Origin: Caenorhabditis remanei
Lineage: Eukaryota > Nematoda > Chromadorea > Rhabditida > Rhabditidae
Reading direction: 5' to 3'
Assembly: GCF_010183535.1 (NCBI RefSeq)
Contig: NC_071332.1
Coordinates: 18,476,001-18,540,000 of the forward strand
Length of the DNA: 64,000 nucleotides
Shown here piece by piece: positions 22,311-33,101 of the stretch. Each line of letters begins with the position of its first letter. Within the stretch, counting starts at the first letter, position 1. Made by a program: the position numbers and the translations under genes. The notes beneath the pieces are model-generated. The model saw nothing but the letters and a program-made list of their open reading frames with translations, was not told the DNA's origin and made no database searches.

Positions 22311-25048
22311 GAAATGTGGCCGTCTCGGCCACCAAAAGGAGGAGACGTATACAATAAATGATGGGTAATTAATTATTTCAAAAAATTTAAGTTTGAATAG
22401 ATTTAAAAAATAATTAGCATTATTTCTTCTTTCATCGAGTGTCGCGACTTCTAACATCATGTTTTTCTTCTTTCTTCTTCTGCTTGTTGTGAAGTAGTTC
22501 TTGTCCCGCTGCCATTTTCCTCATTTTTGTTCAGGTCCTCCTTCTCCTACGTGATCTTTTCCTTCTCTTGTGCGGGAGTGCCAATGATATCTCTTCTTCA
22601 CTTTCTCATTTCGAGGAGGCTCCCTGGACTTGCTGTTCTGCAGAAAATGTACACATTAGTATTTCTCGTAAATGACAACAAGGATTCTTGCGAACTATGT
22701 TCCACTGAGTTGATAGCAAAATTACGGAACAAATGAATCTTCTGATTTTTCTTTACCAAATGTTTCCAGAAATTTCAGTGGTTCAAGCAGATTTTTCAGC
22801 TTTCAGCATTTGGTTTTCCAGTTAGATCTTTAACACTTATCTCCAAATCCTTTTCCCTTAGGTACAGTCTCCAAAGTGAAGAATTCTTCATTTCACTGAT
22901 CTTAGCACAGCACGAGCATCATTGACGTCCATAGGTAATGTAGACTTGGTGCATTCTTGTCGTGATGACTCGATTACCAACTGTTGTCGTGCTGTCATTT
23001 CTCTTCGGAGTAAGTGACCGTAAGCTGAAAATAATCACGTTTCCGCTTTTTCTGCCTAGAGTTCAGTTTTAATTCTTCCGATCTCTTCTTGGTTTCTCCA
23101 ATAGTTCAATCTACCAGCCTTCACAATTGGTACTCCTCTTCCAAGCTGTCTTCTTGTTGAACCAAGTTAGTCGACTGAACAATAATGCTAAAGAAAAAGC
23201 GTTTTCGGTGTTTCTGGGATTGAAAACATATGTTAGTGGTACGATCATGTTTCTCATTCGTCTATTTCTCTCTTGTGGGTGTTTTTTCCCTTTTCTCATC
23301 TCTAGACTTTTCTCTCAAGGCAGTTCTCAGTTGCCTTTCATCTCTTTCGATCTCTTCTCTTTTCTGTGGACCTGGTATAAAATTTCCTCCTGCCTCTTCT
23401 TCTGTAACAATTGATCTAAAAGCTTGCAATTGGCTATTTCTAAGTTTGAAAATAAAAGAGGTAGCATAAGTTTCCAATTTTTTTTTTTTTTTTTTAAAGT
23501 GAGAATCGAACTGGTTAGTTTAGAATTTGTCAAGAACTGAATGACTGCAGCAGAAATCGAATTCAGTTCAATACAACTCAACTTGGAAACGAATTTTCGG
23601 AGAAATTTTCTATTATTGGGTAGATAGTTGTAGTGGAATATTGATTCAAAGACATCGTTCCATTCTTACACGGAATTCCAGAGTGCATTGTAGCTTGTGA
23701 TCCCATTCGAATATCTTTTTTTTTTTTTTTTTTGATAAACCGTCGATGTCAAAATAGGTTTTAATCCAGTATCCTCCAACATTTTAATCCTAATTTGATT
23801 TAAAGATGGTCTTTGATCTGTAACAATCTTTTCGTCTTGTCGTCCGAGAGGTTTTCGTGTATGTTGAGGAACACGAATCCCTTTAACAAATCTTGTGTCT
23901 CGATAAGGATGTTGGGATTTCCTTGGTTCGACAGGGGAAATAGTGGACGTTCGTCCGGGATCACCAGTGTTGTTCTTGGTATGGTCTCCGGATGAAATAT
24001 GTCGGACTATAGTTTGGAGCAAACACTACGAATTCCATCCATCTTCCTATCTCCTACCGATCACATAAATATTCTAGGTAGACTACATCTCTTAACCTAA
24101 GAACTACCACAACCAAACTTTGAGGGTTTTGCACTATGCACTGCTGGTGGTATGTTGCACTTTCTTGTCCTCTCGTCCTCCATTCTAAGAGATTAAAAAT
24201 TTGAAATTTCGAGTAAGTCCACAATAGCTTCTTCTCATGAATTTCCAATTCACTAGGTCTTTAACTTCAGTGATACACAATGTGGTCTAATTAAAAGTTC
24301 TTCATTGTGAGATGCTGAGTTGTGTCATAACTCTTGCTTCTCTGATCAGACGGGCTCAGTAAATACCTGCAAAGTCTAACTTTTTAGATCTTGAAAGTCT
24401 TGACTTGACTTATTCTGGAGAACCATTCTCACATCCCAAATAATCAAATTCAGTATTTTCAGTAGCTAATTGAAAACTGAATTTTCCTGTCTTGGTGAAA
24501 TACAAGCTTTCTCTGCGGATATTCTCGGATTCCTGTTATTCCAACACGTCTGTCAAAATGAAACTGATTCCGAAGATAGTAGAATTTTCCGTATTGGAGA
24601 AATTTTTGTAAAAGTGGGAGGGATATTGATGATCATTCATGGTTCTTTCTGCAGGTTTTACATTCGATGTTATTATTGGAACTGCGCTCCAACTTGATTC
24701 TGTTGAATTTGATCGATATGTCAAACAACGATAAATTTCTCTCATTTTATCCGGAACATTTACTATTTAATAACTCTACAGCATATAGATGACACTATTC
24801 CTATCAAAGCTTATTTCATTTCCTTGACTGAACGATCTAACTTAACTGATGGCTTGGTGAGACGCATGTAGGTGATATTCTCTCACTTGTCCATTCTAGT
24901 TCATTGTCAATGGAAAGTCCGTTAAATATATCAAAGCTTCGCACACAACATCAAAGCTTCCCCTTCATTCTTTCAACTCGCTACAAAATTGATGTAAATA
25001 AGACCCGTAAGAAACCCATAGAATACGTTGCCATAGATGGAACTTGTC
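22311..25048 (-). other. Non-coding 3' internal part of the retrotransposon
   Basis: About 2.7 kb downstream of gag, where pol would normally lie, holds only short unrelated frames and poly-T/poly-A runs (about 23478 and 23717). I found no polymerase motif such as YxDD or the DDE triad. Confidence 0.6.
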
Positions 25049-26227
25049 TCAGTTCTTCTTGACTCCTGATACCACTTTCATATTGCGAGAGTGTGAGACT
25101 TTGGTTGTTCTGTTGGTGTTTTGCACAACAACAGGTTTCTTCTCATTTCTATGGTTTTTGGGTCTTTTGTAGCTAGCCTGTCTTTTCTTCATGCTGACAG
25201 AAAATTTCGGGGGTTTTACTGTCTTACGGTCAGTCGAGTTTTTAGCTGGCAATGAGTTCTTCTTGACTGACTTGTAGCCTTGAGATGGTTTCTCAACCAC
25301 TTTGATCTTAGGAGCTAGTTGGTGCTTATGAGGATGATCTCCAGATTCAGGATTAGATTGGTAGTTAGTTTTTCCATAGTGATGTTGCATCTTCAAACTC
25401 ATCTTCTGCATTTCCTTTTCCAATCTATCATCACTTTCCTGAAATTTCTTGGCTCCTGCCAATGTTTGGAGTTCCTCTGCTATAAGAATCGTATCTGCGA
25501 ATTTCTGAGGAATCGGATCGAGTTTGAACAACAATTCGCGTAAGTAATCATTTGCCTGATTGATAAAATGATTTCTTAAAAGATTATCGCGGAATTCTTC
25601 AGGAAAATCTTTGTATGCGAATTCTCCTAACTCTCGGATCCTGTTGGTGTATTCCCTTAGAGATAAACGATTCTGCCGGAAAATTGTGAGTTGAAACTGA
25701 ACCTGATGTCGGTTCTCTGGGGTGTCAAAAGCGTTAGCGAAATGCACGACGACGTTTTCCCAAGTGCTGACTTGCTCTTGAGAAAGTTTATAGAATTTTC
25801 CTTTCGCTTCCCCTTTTAGAAATAACGGCAAAATCTTTTTGCCTATTTCCTTCTCAACACCCAGTGTTTGGATGGAATTTTCAAACTCACGTAACCACTT
25901 TCTAATCATTACCGGACTACCTTTACTGATCTTGTACACCCTTTTATCTCTACCAACAGTGTCTCTTCTTAGTTCCTTGGCTCCTTCAGCAACTTGTTGA
26001 TCACAATTATCTCCTTCTTGTTTGACACTGGTAGCAGACATATCTTTATTATGTAGTTCCTCGACCGGGTTTAATGGGTGTTGAACTTTGGTCGGGTTTT
26101 CTACAACTTTCCTAGAGATGTTCTCTTCTGGCAACGGTTCACCTCCTAATAGTAAGAGTAATCCTACTTTCCAATTCTGCAAGTGATTCTGTTGAGAAGA
26201 GAGTTCGTAGTCCTCAACTTTCTCCAT
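25049..26227 (-). CDS. gag-like protein of the LTR retrotransposon
   Basis: The single frame of 392 codons is the only long one in the element. The centre (about residues 95-265) has the helical Retrotrans_gag look: IRKWLREFENSIQTLG, ILPLFLKGEAKGKFYKL, TWENVVVHFANAF, FQLTIFRQNRLSLREYTN and LRNHFINQANDYLREL. The C-terminal 120 residues are strongly basic (KPPKFSVSMKKRQASYKRPK), as in nucleocapsid regions, but there is no CCHC zinc knuckle. The protein would form the particle shell and bind RNA. It begins about 2.8 kb after the 5' LTR, an unusually long leader. Superfamily (Ty3/gypsy or Bel/Pao) cannot be fixed without pol. Confidence 0.75.
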   Translation of the reverse strand: MEKVEDYELSSQQNHLQNWKVGLLLLLGGEPLPEENISRKVVENPTKVQHPLNPVEELHNKDMSATSVKQEGDNCDQQVAEGAKELRRDTVGRDKRVYKISKGSPVMIRKWLREFENSIQTLGVEKEIGKKILPLFLKGEAKGKFYKLSQEQVSTWENVVVHFANAFDTPENRHQVQFQLTIFRQNRLSLREYTNRIRELGEFAYKDFPEEFRDNLLRNHFINQANDYLRELLFKLDPIPQKFADTILIAEELQTLAGAKKFQESDDRLEKEMQKMSLKMQHHYGKTNYQSNPESGDHPHKHQLAPKIKVVEKPSQGYKSVKKNSLPAKNSTDRKTVKPPKFSVSMKKRQASYKRPKNHRNEKKPVVVQNTNRTTKVSHSRNMKVVSGVKKN

Positions 26228-29026
26228 CTTATCTTATCTAGACTGTTAACCGTTCCAGGCAATCAAAGAGATGTATTCTCCAATAGTCAGGATCTTTTGA
26301 CTTTTGGGTTGGTGTACGCTCAGGTAGCTTATTCAACTGTGAAACAGCCGTTCTCCAAAAAAATTGGCGTTCACTGTCTATAAAAACAGTCTGATCGAGA
26401 GGCTTTATGATATCACTGACCTTTCCTTAAAGTTGTTAATTTCAGACTAGGCGCCGATGTTCTGGCTGAACTAGTCGAATGATATTCTTGAAACAACAAT
26501 TACACGGAAATTTGAATAAAGTTAATGTGGGATGCCTCCCAACCGAGAGCGAACAATGGGTCTTATAATATTGGTGCTTCTCTCCACAACAAAATTCAAT
26601 AGACTTCAGTTAGGTCACGTAAGCCTTTTGCCAATTCAGCTAACCTAGCTCTTCAGATCTTTTAAGCTTGGTTACTTTTCTCACAGTTGGTAATGTGGTT
26701 CCGGTCTTATCTGATAAGCTGATTTGCAATAGGCGCACCTATTTTTATAGGAATAAAGTATGCTGTAGGATGCGTAACGGAATGAGATATAATCAAATGA
26801 GAATGACAAAGAAAAATGAACTTTTAGTTATTGAAAAGTGAGTTGACCTATGTTCTTATTTTAGTTTATTTATTTATTTAAAAAAAAAAATTTTTTTTTT
26901 TTTTGAAAGTCAAATAGTTTTCTACTCACTTCACACTTTTTCCGTTGACCAGGGGATCCAGAAAGTTAGATGGCACTGACTTTTCCCCCCCGACTGACAA
27001 AAGGGGGTCTACCTCTTCGTAAACTATATCCAAGTCCTGAAAGTCCCTTGGTTTAGTTAGGGTCGTGGAAAACGAATGTCGGAAAACGTATTTACACTTG
27101 AAAGCGTGTGTCCGTGTGTTTCTCTTCTTTTCCTTTTTGTTTTCCACATCTTTCTGACTGATAACCCTTGACCTACCCTCTGCGTCAGCGGCTACTCCCT
27201 TTATCCGTTCCTCGTGAACAAGTGGCGTCTCATTTTTGATTCCGGAAGACTTTCTGCGTCTCATGCGTAACTCTACTATTTCTTTATCCTAGTTCTCCGG
27301 GCTCTTCTTCTCAACCGACTTTGTCAGGTGACTTGTGTCAGGTTCCGGGAAAATGAGATTTTTCACTTGCGTCCTCTATGGTTCTTTAGTCATTTCTACC
27401 GTAGTCCTCTGTTTTCCAAATCCTCAACATCATTACGTTTCAGAGATCTTTCTGAAGCGACCAAAGTGCACCTGTCCTCTCACAGGTTTCACTCCCATCT
27501 AGTGTATTTTCTTGTTGACGCTAAGTGATTAAAATGGAATTGAAATTTAAAATTAAATGATGGGAACAATTAACCAATCTTATCGTTTCCCTGACTCTGC
27601 CCTAGGATCATTTGTATATACGGGCAGGTCCTTCAAAGAACAGCGAGAATAATAAAACATATCTCAAATTACAACTTTCAACCATGTTTTTCCTAGTGAG
27701 TCTGAACGGCCGATTCAGATTGTTCACCCATGGTGTGGGGCGCCTTCTAAACTTAACTCTAGGAGAGACTCTTTTCCCGAGGTCCTTTTCAGGGGTACGG
27801 ACGGGCAGTGATCCCATTTCAGATTCTACCTCTTAAGATCGTATAATAGTTCCTTCCTGAATCTGCCTAGAGCTTCTCTGCATACCGCTATGGAGAGGAA
27901 ACTACATGGTGTTGGCTAGCTCTTACATTCAAAGATCTTATCCTACAGTTCCAACTAGCTATGCCTTTTCACCATCTACAAAAATTTGGATTATATGGGG
28001 TTAAATAAACGTTTGAATTTGCTTATATTTTCATAGCGGCACGTTCTACTGTTCTTTGGTGAAATATGATATAAGACTACTAGATACTGAACCTAACTCC
28101 ATAGGTTACTGGGTTGGTCGTGACTTTTCTGAGCAAATTTTCACCTGATACCATAATCTTCTGATCCAGAGAACGACTATGTTCAGTAGATTACTGTAGT
28201 TTCAAGCAAAGTACTAACTATGTTCTTCTAGTTTTCTCTTTTTGTGCCACTTCTTCACTCTGAATGAGACGTGACGTTGCCTGAGAACTGTATTTCTTTC
28301 CCGTCTTTTTATGCTTGATTTCCTCTGAACCAATCTCGCATAACTTTCCAGGAATACTGTTCTGTTACAGTAATATTCGCTCAGCGTGTTTCAGAGGATT
28401 CGACTACATAGAGGATTTGTTGTGAGAACGGGATATGAATCGAGGAAGTTTGCTGATCACTGAAGACTTCTTATGAAGACAATATGTCAACCACTGATTC
28501 GTATAAGCAATTTTCAACTGCACAAGATTATTTTCCCAGAGTCAAAATAATTCGCTCATTTCTAGTGGCAAACTGAATTATCTCATAAAGACTGGACTGT
28601 TAGAGAGATTTGAAAGAGATATTGAATTTCAATGACATGTTGATCACACATTGAACACAATTCGGATGGAGAGAGAGAGAGGGAGAGAGGGAGAGAGAGA
28701 GAGAAATAATGGTTTGAAACCCCAAAATAAAATCATGCTTATAGTTGATTAATTAAATATCCCTATTTCTATCTTCTGTCGAGGTGTTATGGAGCTACAG
28801 AAGATAGACGCGAGTCCCTATCTCGGAATGTAAGGGAGTAAATGCTGTTGTTCTAATTACAGCACTTTAGCGTACCTGTGTCCCATTGCAGATGTTGATT
28901 GGGACCTACTTGAAAAAATTTCCATGGTGAAGACTCTGATCCGTTGACGTTTGGAATAATAGAAGAATATTACAGGAAAATATTTCAGACACAGGTATTA
29001 CTTTCAGATAGAATGAAAGTAAGCAA
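26228..29026 (-). other. Long leader of the retrotransposon
   Basis: About 2.8 kb between the primer-binding site and gag holds a GA-rich microsatellite and a 112-codon basic frame (26926-27264, minus strand) with no recognisable domain. No other gene is visible. Confidence 0.5.
28668..28703. repeat. GA-rich microsatellite
   Basis: Near-continuous GAGAGA with GGGAGAG interruptions, inside the retrotransposon leader. Confidence 0.85.
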
Positions 29027-29039
29027 GGTGGGACCTCCA
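29027..29039 (-). promoter_or_regulatory. Primer-binding site, tRNA-Gln type
   Basis: On the minus strand TGGAGGTCCCACC directly follows the 5' LTR. Its complement GGTGGGACCTCCA is what a tRNA-Gln 3' end (discriminator U plus CCA) looks like from memory. The tRNA identity is inference. Confidence 0.65.
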
Positions 29040-29395
29040 TGTGAAGGGGTCGCTCCTGGGCCCTTCGGTTTCTCAACCTTTATCCGATCTCTTGGACTCG
29101 GGGTTATAGGGTTTATTATAGATTAAAGTAAAGAGTAATAATGGTGAATAAATATGAGTAATGAGGGATCTAGTGAAGTCCAGTCCTTGTAGGACTGGGC
29201 TTCAACCTCTGGCTTTGCAACCTCCAGAGTCTAGATCCTCAAGCATGACTGAAGAGAAGGGTCCTGTCCCCGCTCCGGAGGAGCGAGGGGCGGGACTCGT
29301 CTCCTCCGTCTCTCCTCTTGGTGGTAAGAGCGCCTAGAGGAGAGGGCATAAGAAAACGGGGGAGCCGCGCCTAAAGCGTGGCCTACCCGTTCACA
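29040..29395 (-). repeat. 5' LTR of the retrotransposon
   Basis: Same sequence as 21941-22296. It directly abuts the HTH exon fragment at 29396. Confidence 0.92.
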
Positions 29396-29571
29396 GAAGT
29401 CATCTCCCAGCTCTTTACACAACTCTTTGTAACGTTCGAAACTCAATTTGCTCCATGATCCCGAGTATCTTGTAATATACGCCTGTACTTTTCCGAATTC
29501 TTTCAAAATAAATATACGAGTCGCCATTGGATCTCTCTCGGTGACCTCGGCCATTTTGAAGGTTTTTACAC

Positions 29572-29891
29572 AGGGTCTAGGGGTGAGTAGTGAAATCGTA
29601 TGCGCTCCACTAGACATTGGCGGCAAATTCAAAATTTAATTTTTTTCAATTCGAAGTTAAGCGTGGCAGTTCGATACGCAGCTTAATCGACATTTTTTTG
29701 AGCCGATTTATGTCCGTTTTCCCGCATTTTTGGCCAGTTTTTCGACTGTATCGCAAATTTTCAAGATCAATTCTATTAAATAAATAAATAAAATTTTTAA
29801 ATAAAAAATTTATTTTGAATTTCGCGCTAAAATTTTAGCTGATTTCATCGGAGCGCGTTTATTTTCACTACTCATCCCGAGACCCTGTGTT
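29572..29891. mobile_element. MITE with CACAGGGTC termini
   Basis: The inverted ends CACAGGGTCTAGGGGTGAG and its imperfect complement span about 35 bp. TTTTTA lies on both sides; paralogous leaders have a single copy. It shares termini with the nested element at 525-905. The insertion displaced the promoter of copy 6 from its ATG. Confidence 0.65.
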
Positions 29892-29938
29892 TTTACTGAA
29901 AAAATAATCTGTCAAAATTTCGAAATTTGCCAACATTT

Positions 29939-30212
29939 GGCGGTACTCGTTTTTAGAACTGTTACAAAATAGAACTCCTGTGCAGGGGAACACGTTTGCT
30001 TATACCCAATGTAGAACTTTTCCCAGTTTTTTTCAAATTTTACACAAAGGAAGGATGAAAGATGCTAGAAAATCAAATAATTCGAATTTGTCTTCCATAA
30101 ATCATCCTTTCGCAGTGCAAAATCTGTAAAAAACTGGGAAATTGGGTAAAAGCAAACGCGCTTCCTTGCACAGGAGTTCTATTTTGTAACAGTTCTAAAA
30201 ACGAGTACCGCC
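29939..30212. mobile_element. hAT-like MITE with AGAACTG arms
   Basis: The inverted ends begin GGCGGTACTCGTTTTTAGAA. The 8-bp duplication CAACATTT flanks it (29931-29938 and 30213-30220). The arm motif AGAACTGTTACAAAATAGAA also occurs in the MITE at 6167-6662, so the two families are related. Confidence 0.75.
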
Positions 30213-30390
30213 CAACATTTTAGCGAAAAATCGATGCATTTAACAAAATTTTCCAAAAAAAGTTTTTCCATTATTTTCGCGATCTATCACAATCCTCCCA
30301 AAATTTTTCAAAAACCAAGACATGCCAGGCAGGAATCGGCACACCAATGGTAAAAGCCGAAGAAACACGAGGTTGAGAAATTCAAAAAAT

Positions 30391-30456
30391 GATAACAAGG
30401 TTTGCGCGTAGGATGTGGTACATTGTCCGAATTGCGTACTTTGAAAACCACCGCAC
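30391..30456 (-). promoter_or_regulatory. Shared upstream element, copy 6
   Basis: TTTGCGCGTA, TACATTGTCCGAATTGCGTA and CCACCG are present, now about 840 bp from the ATG because of the two MITEs. Confidence 0.5.
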
Positions 30457-30929
30457 GGTGATTTTCTCGGAACCAGCTAGTAAGTAGCGTGTCAAAAAGT
30501 TAGTCCACAAAAAGGGGCGGAGACCGCCAATGAGACGCACGAAAATTATTGCAATCCGGGAAATTATTGCAATTAGGGAGTTTGCAAAAATTCTTAGGAC
30601 TCAGTTTCGAACAGGACGCTATTCAATACTTCGAGGCCACGCTGAACACTTCGTGGCCGAAAAATTCATTTGAGTTCAGTAGAAAAATTGCTTTTTTGCG
30701 TGGCCTAGGAATCTAACCAAGTGGTTCCGAAAGAATCACCGTGCCACCGTAGTCAGCTTCCGGGATTTTTTGTGAAAACAGTTTTCTCAATATAGGGATT
30801 TCAACGATTTTGACGTATTTTTAAGAAGAAAAAAGAAAATAAAACCGGAATTCATATCAAAAACAACAACAACAAAAAAACAACAAATTGACAATGGGTT
30901 AACAAAATGAATTAGAAAAGGAGAAGAAA

Positions 30930-32274
30930 TCATTGTTTCCTTTCGAGGCGAACAGAATCTCCTTGATATTCGAGTTCGTAGAATTCATTTGTTCCAGGAA
31001 TACGGTACCGACGAAGCGACGGGAAGTTCGGAACCATAGCCTCCAATTCATTGAAATACTTCATGATCTGACTTGGAGCGGCGATATAGTTGGAGATATA
31101 GAGAACACATTTTTCAACTTCACCATATTCCATGAGTCTCTGAAAATAACGAGAGAATTGGTGGCTCTTCTTTGAATTTCATATTTTTTCAATTAAATTG
31201 CATCGAAAATAAGCTAACCTTGAGAAATTTGGATTTCAAACGGACTTCAGGACTTTTCCGACTCGCAAAGTGAATCGAGGACAGTTGTATAGAGCATCCA
31301 ATGGAAATTTCGAAGTGGGTTTCGGACTCTCAATATACACCATTTTAGCTGACTGACATTGCTCCGATTTAATCATTTCAATGATTTCTCTGTGGTTTGA
31401 ATTCGCTAGGTATATTTTGATCTCTTCGAGAACTCCGGGAATCATATAGTTCAAATTAATTGTTGATTGATAGTGACGGTTTGGAAATTCAACATTCTTC
31501 ACATGAATTTTGCGATTTGATTCGTCCAGTTCTCGAATTAATTTCTCCCAATATTCATCTTGTTCATGAATAGTCAATTTCTCCACTCTGAGTTTCGGGT
31601 GTCCCAGCACATTCATCAAGAAAGAAATAGGGTTCTGGTAAAAACCAGGACGGCATCTGCTATTTTCATTTTGTCCAAATATGTCCACACAGTAAGGTTC
31701 AGGTCTCGATGACTGCCAGACATTCCAATTATTCGCATCGATGTAGGAAATCTCAGTCACTTTCGGATCCCAGCTATCGACTTGAGCTCGAATGTCCTTG
31801 CACACATTACGGAGTTGGAATCTGAAAAATTGATTTGAGATGAATCGAGTTTCGAATTTGATTATGTTTGTTTACCTGTCATGTAACTCCAAGTTTGCAC
31901 CAATTTTATTGAAACCTTCAAACGGCAAATCGGTGATCGAAGGGGCTTTCGGATCGGATCTGAAATTGAGAAACTGTGAATGTTGTTTGCGTTTTAAGTG
32001 TATACCTTCTATCATAGCCCCAATCAAAATTTCCTCGAAGAAATCTCAAGAACCCGAATTCGAATTCCGGATAGTCCATGAAGTTCGCTCCCAGCTCTTT
32101 ACACAATTCTTTGTGAGCTTCGAATATCAATTTTCTCCATGATTCCGGGTTTATTTTGATTTGTGTCTGTACTTTTTCAAATTCTTCAAGGATACGTCTA
32201 CGAATAGCCAATGGATCTCTCTCGAACCTTAAAATTTTGGTCGTACTACTAGTTCTACCATAAAAAGTTTTCAA
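30930..32274 (-). pseudogene. HTH-F-box-FTH copy 7, altered start and frameshift
   Basis: Exons 32006-32274, 31876-31959, 31219-31821 and 30930-31139. The usual start (M-A-E-V-T before ERDPLA) is replaced by unrelated sequence. The nearest upstream in-frame ATG, at 32274, adds a novel 18-residue N-terminus. Exon 3 has a 1-nt deletion in the GKRPADG region, so the frame ends LRVGKVLKSV-stop at 31236. The final FTH exon (ends RLERKQ) is then out of frame. The shared upstream element is absent. Start, promoter and end are all compromised. Confidence 0.75.
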
Positions 32275-33101
32275 TTTGGTTTTTTAGACAAAACTTCTTG
32301 TGGTCCTCTTTATAAATGATTTTTTCGAGTTCTCGAACTATTAATCATCCGAAAAAGTCAAGTTATTACTGAACAGGCTTGATCGGAGAAAAGTTTTCGG
32401 AGAATCGGAGAATCAAAATTTTCTCCGACTTTTTTCTCGGAGAATCGGAGAATTTCGGAGAATTCAAAAATGTTCCCAAATATGCTTCTAAAAGGGATTT
32501 TCTGTTGCGTTTTTCAGAATTCACCTTTCTAAAACATGTTTAATCATCATTCAAAGCTTTTACCAGTGAAAATACAACAAAAACAGAGTTTTGAGTGTCG
32601 TAATTTAATAATTTCTCCGAAAAAAAAAGTCGGAGAATCGGAGAATCGGATTATCCGATTCTCCGACTCCGACCAAGCCTGTTACTGAAGAAAATGGAAA
32701 GTTGAGACTGCGAAATGTGTCGTTGCGAATTGTCCCGAAGCCCTTCAAACATCTAGAAACTAGCCAGTTTCTGTATTAATTTGGACATTTCACGCTACGA
32801 ATAAAAAACTTGGAATATTTTGAACTGAAATACTGTGGTTCCATAGACAAAACCGTAAAAAAACGACTATCTGACAAAAAAACCGGCTCTGCGACATTTC
32901 GTTACCAGTCATTTCGGCACCGTTGAAACATAGATAAAATATGTCTCAAAAAGAGGTTGTATAGGAGTTTCAAGGGTCCTGGGTTCGACACCAGGCGCTT
33001 GGCTCTTTGGTACCAGATGTCAAATTGTTTTGTTTTTTGTTCTTGACATTTCGGTACTAATCTGACGTCCGGGGTAAATTGAACTAGAACGAAAATAAGA
33101 A
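32275..33101. other. Intergenic region between copies 7 and 8
   Basis: It holds a hAT-like MITE (32374-32681), a stretch also present near 34560-34670 (GACAAAACCGT...AAAAAACGACT) and a 3' flank shared with copy 12. No upstream element is recognisable. Confidence 0.6.
32374..32681. mobile_element. hAT-like MITE with GGAGAATC repeats
   Basis: The termini are CAGGCTTG and CAAGCCTG. The perfect 8-bp duplication TTACTGAA flanks it (32366-32373 and 32682-32689). Subterminal sequence is repeated GGAGAATCGGAGAA. Confidence 0.82.

Larger units (their letters stand above)
21941..29395 (-). mobile_element. LTR retrotransposon, gag only, recently inserted
   Basis: The two LTRs (21941-22296 and 29040-29395, 356 bp each) read as identical by eye and are bounded by TG...CA. 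The flanking duplication is GAAG (21937-21940 and 29396-29399). Orientation is minus. Next to the 5' LTR, 29027-29039 is the complement of a primer-binding site, TGGAGGTCCCACC, matching the 3' end of tRNA-Gln types. Next to the 3' LTR is a purine tract (22297-22310 on the complement). The internal 6.7 kb has one gag-like frame and no recognisable protease, reverse transcriptase or integrase. It must depend on enzymes from elsewhere. Confidence 0.9.
20303..29554 (-). pseudogene. HTH-F-box-FTH copy 6, split by two LTR-type insertions
   Basis: The HTH exon begins at 29554 (MAEVTERDPMATRIF) and stops at 29396, where a retrotransposon is inserted. It resumes at 21940 and ends at 21863 (FEFWFSRFAQGDLDLDY). 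The F-box exon is 21733-21816 and the third exon starts at 21674. Within exon 3 there is a 4-nt deletion after MIPGV (frameshift), a 23-bp tandem duplication (21257-21302 area) and a probable solo LTR at 20780-21234. The exon resumes and ends at 20620. The last exon, 20303-20545, is intact (ends FVHLEKKQ). At least four independent lesions make this a clear pseudogene. Confidence 0.9.
29555..30929. other. Intergenic region between copies 6 and 7
   Basis: It contains two MITEs (29572-29891 and 29939-30212), the shared upstream element of copy 6 (30391-30456) and the CAACAA-rich 3' flank of copy 7 (about 30855-30890). No gene is seen. Confidence 0.6.

Noticed and set aside
23666..24022. Possible pol remnant in the retrotransposon (118 codons, minus strand)
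   Set aside because: No protease, reverse-transcriptase, RNase H or integrase motif; a poly-K end comes from a poly-T run.
26926..27264. Second retrotransposon gene in the leader
   Set aside because: The frame is basic and low in information, with no domain; not enough support for a gene.
32960..33000. Possible tRNA fragment with GGGTTCGACACC
   Set aside because: Only the B-box-like part is present; no acceptor stem or A-box.
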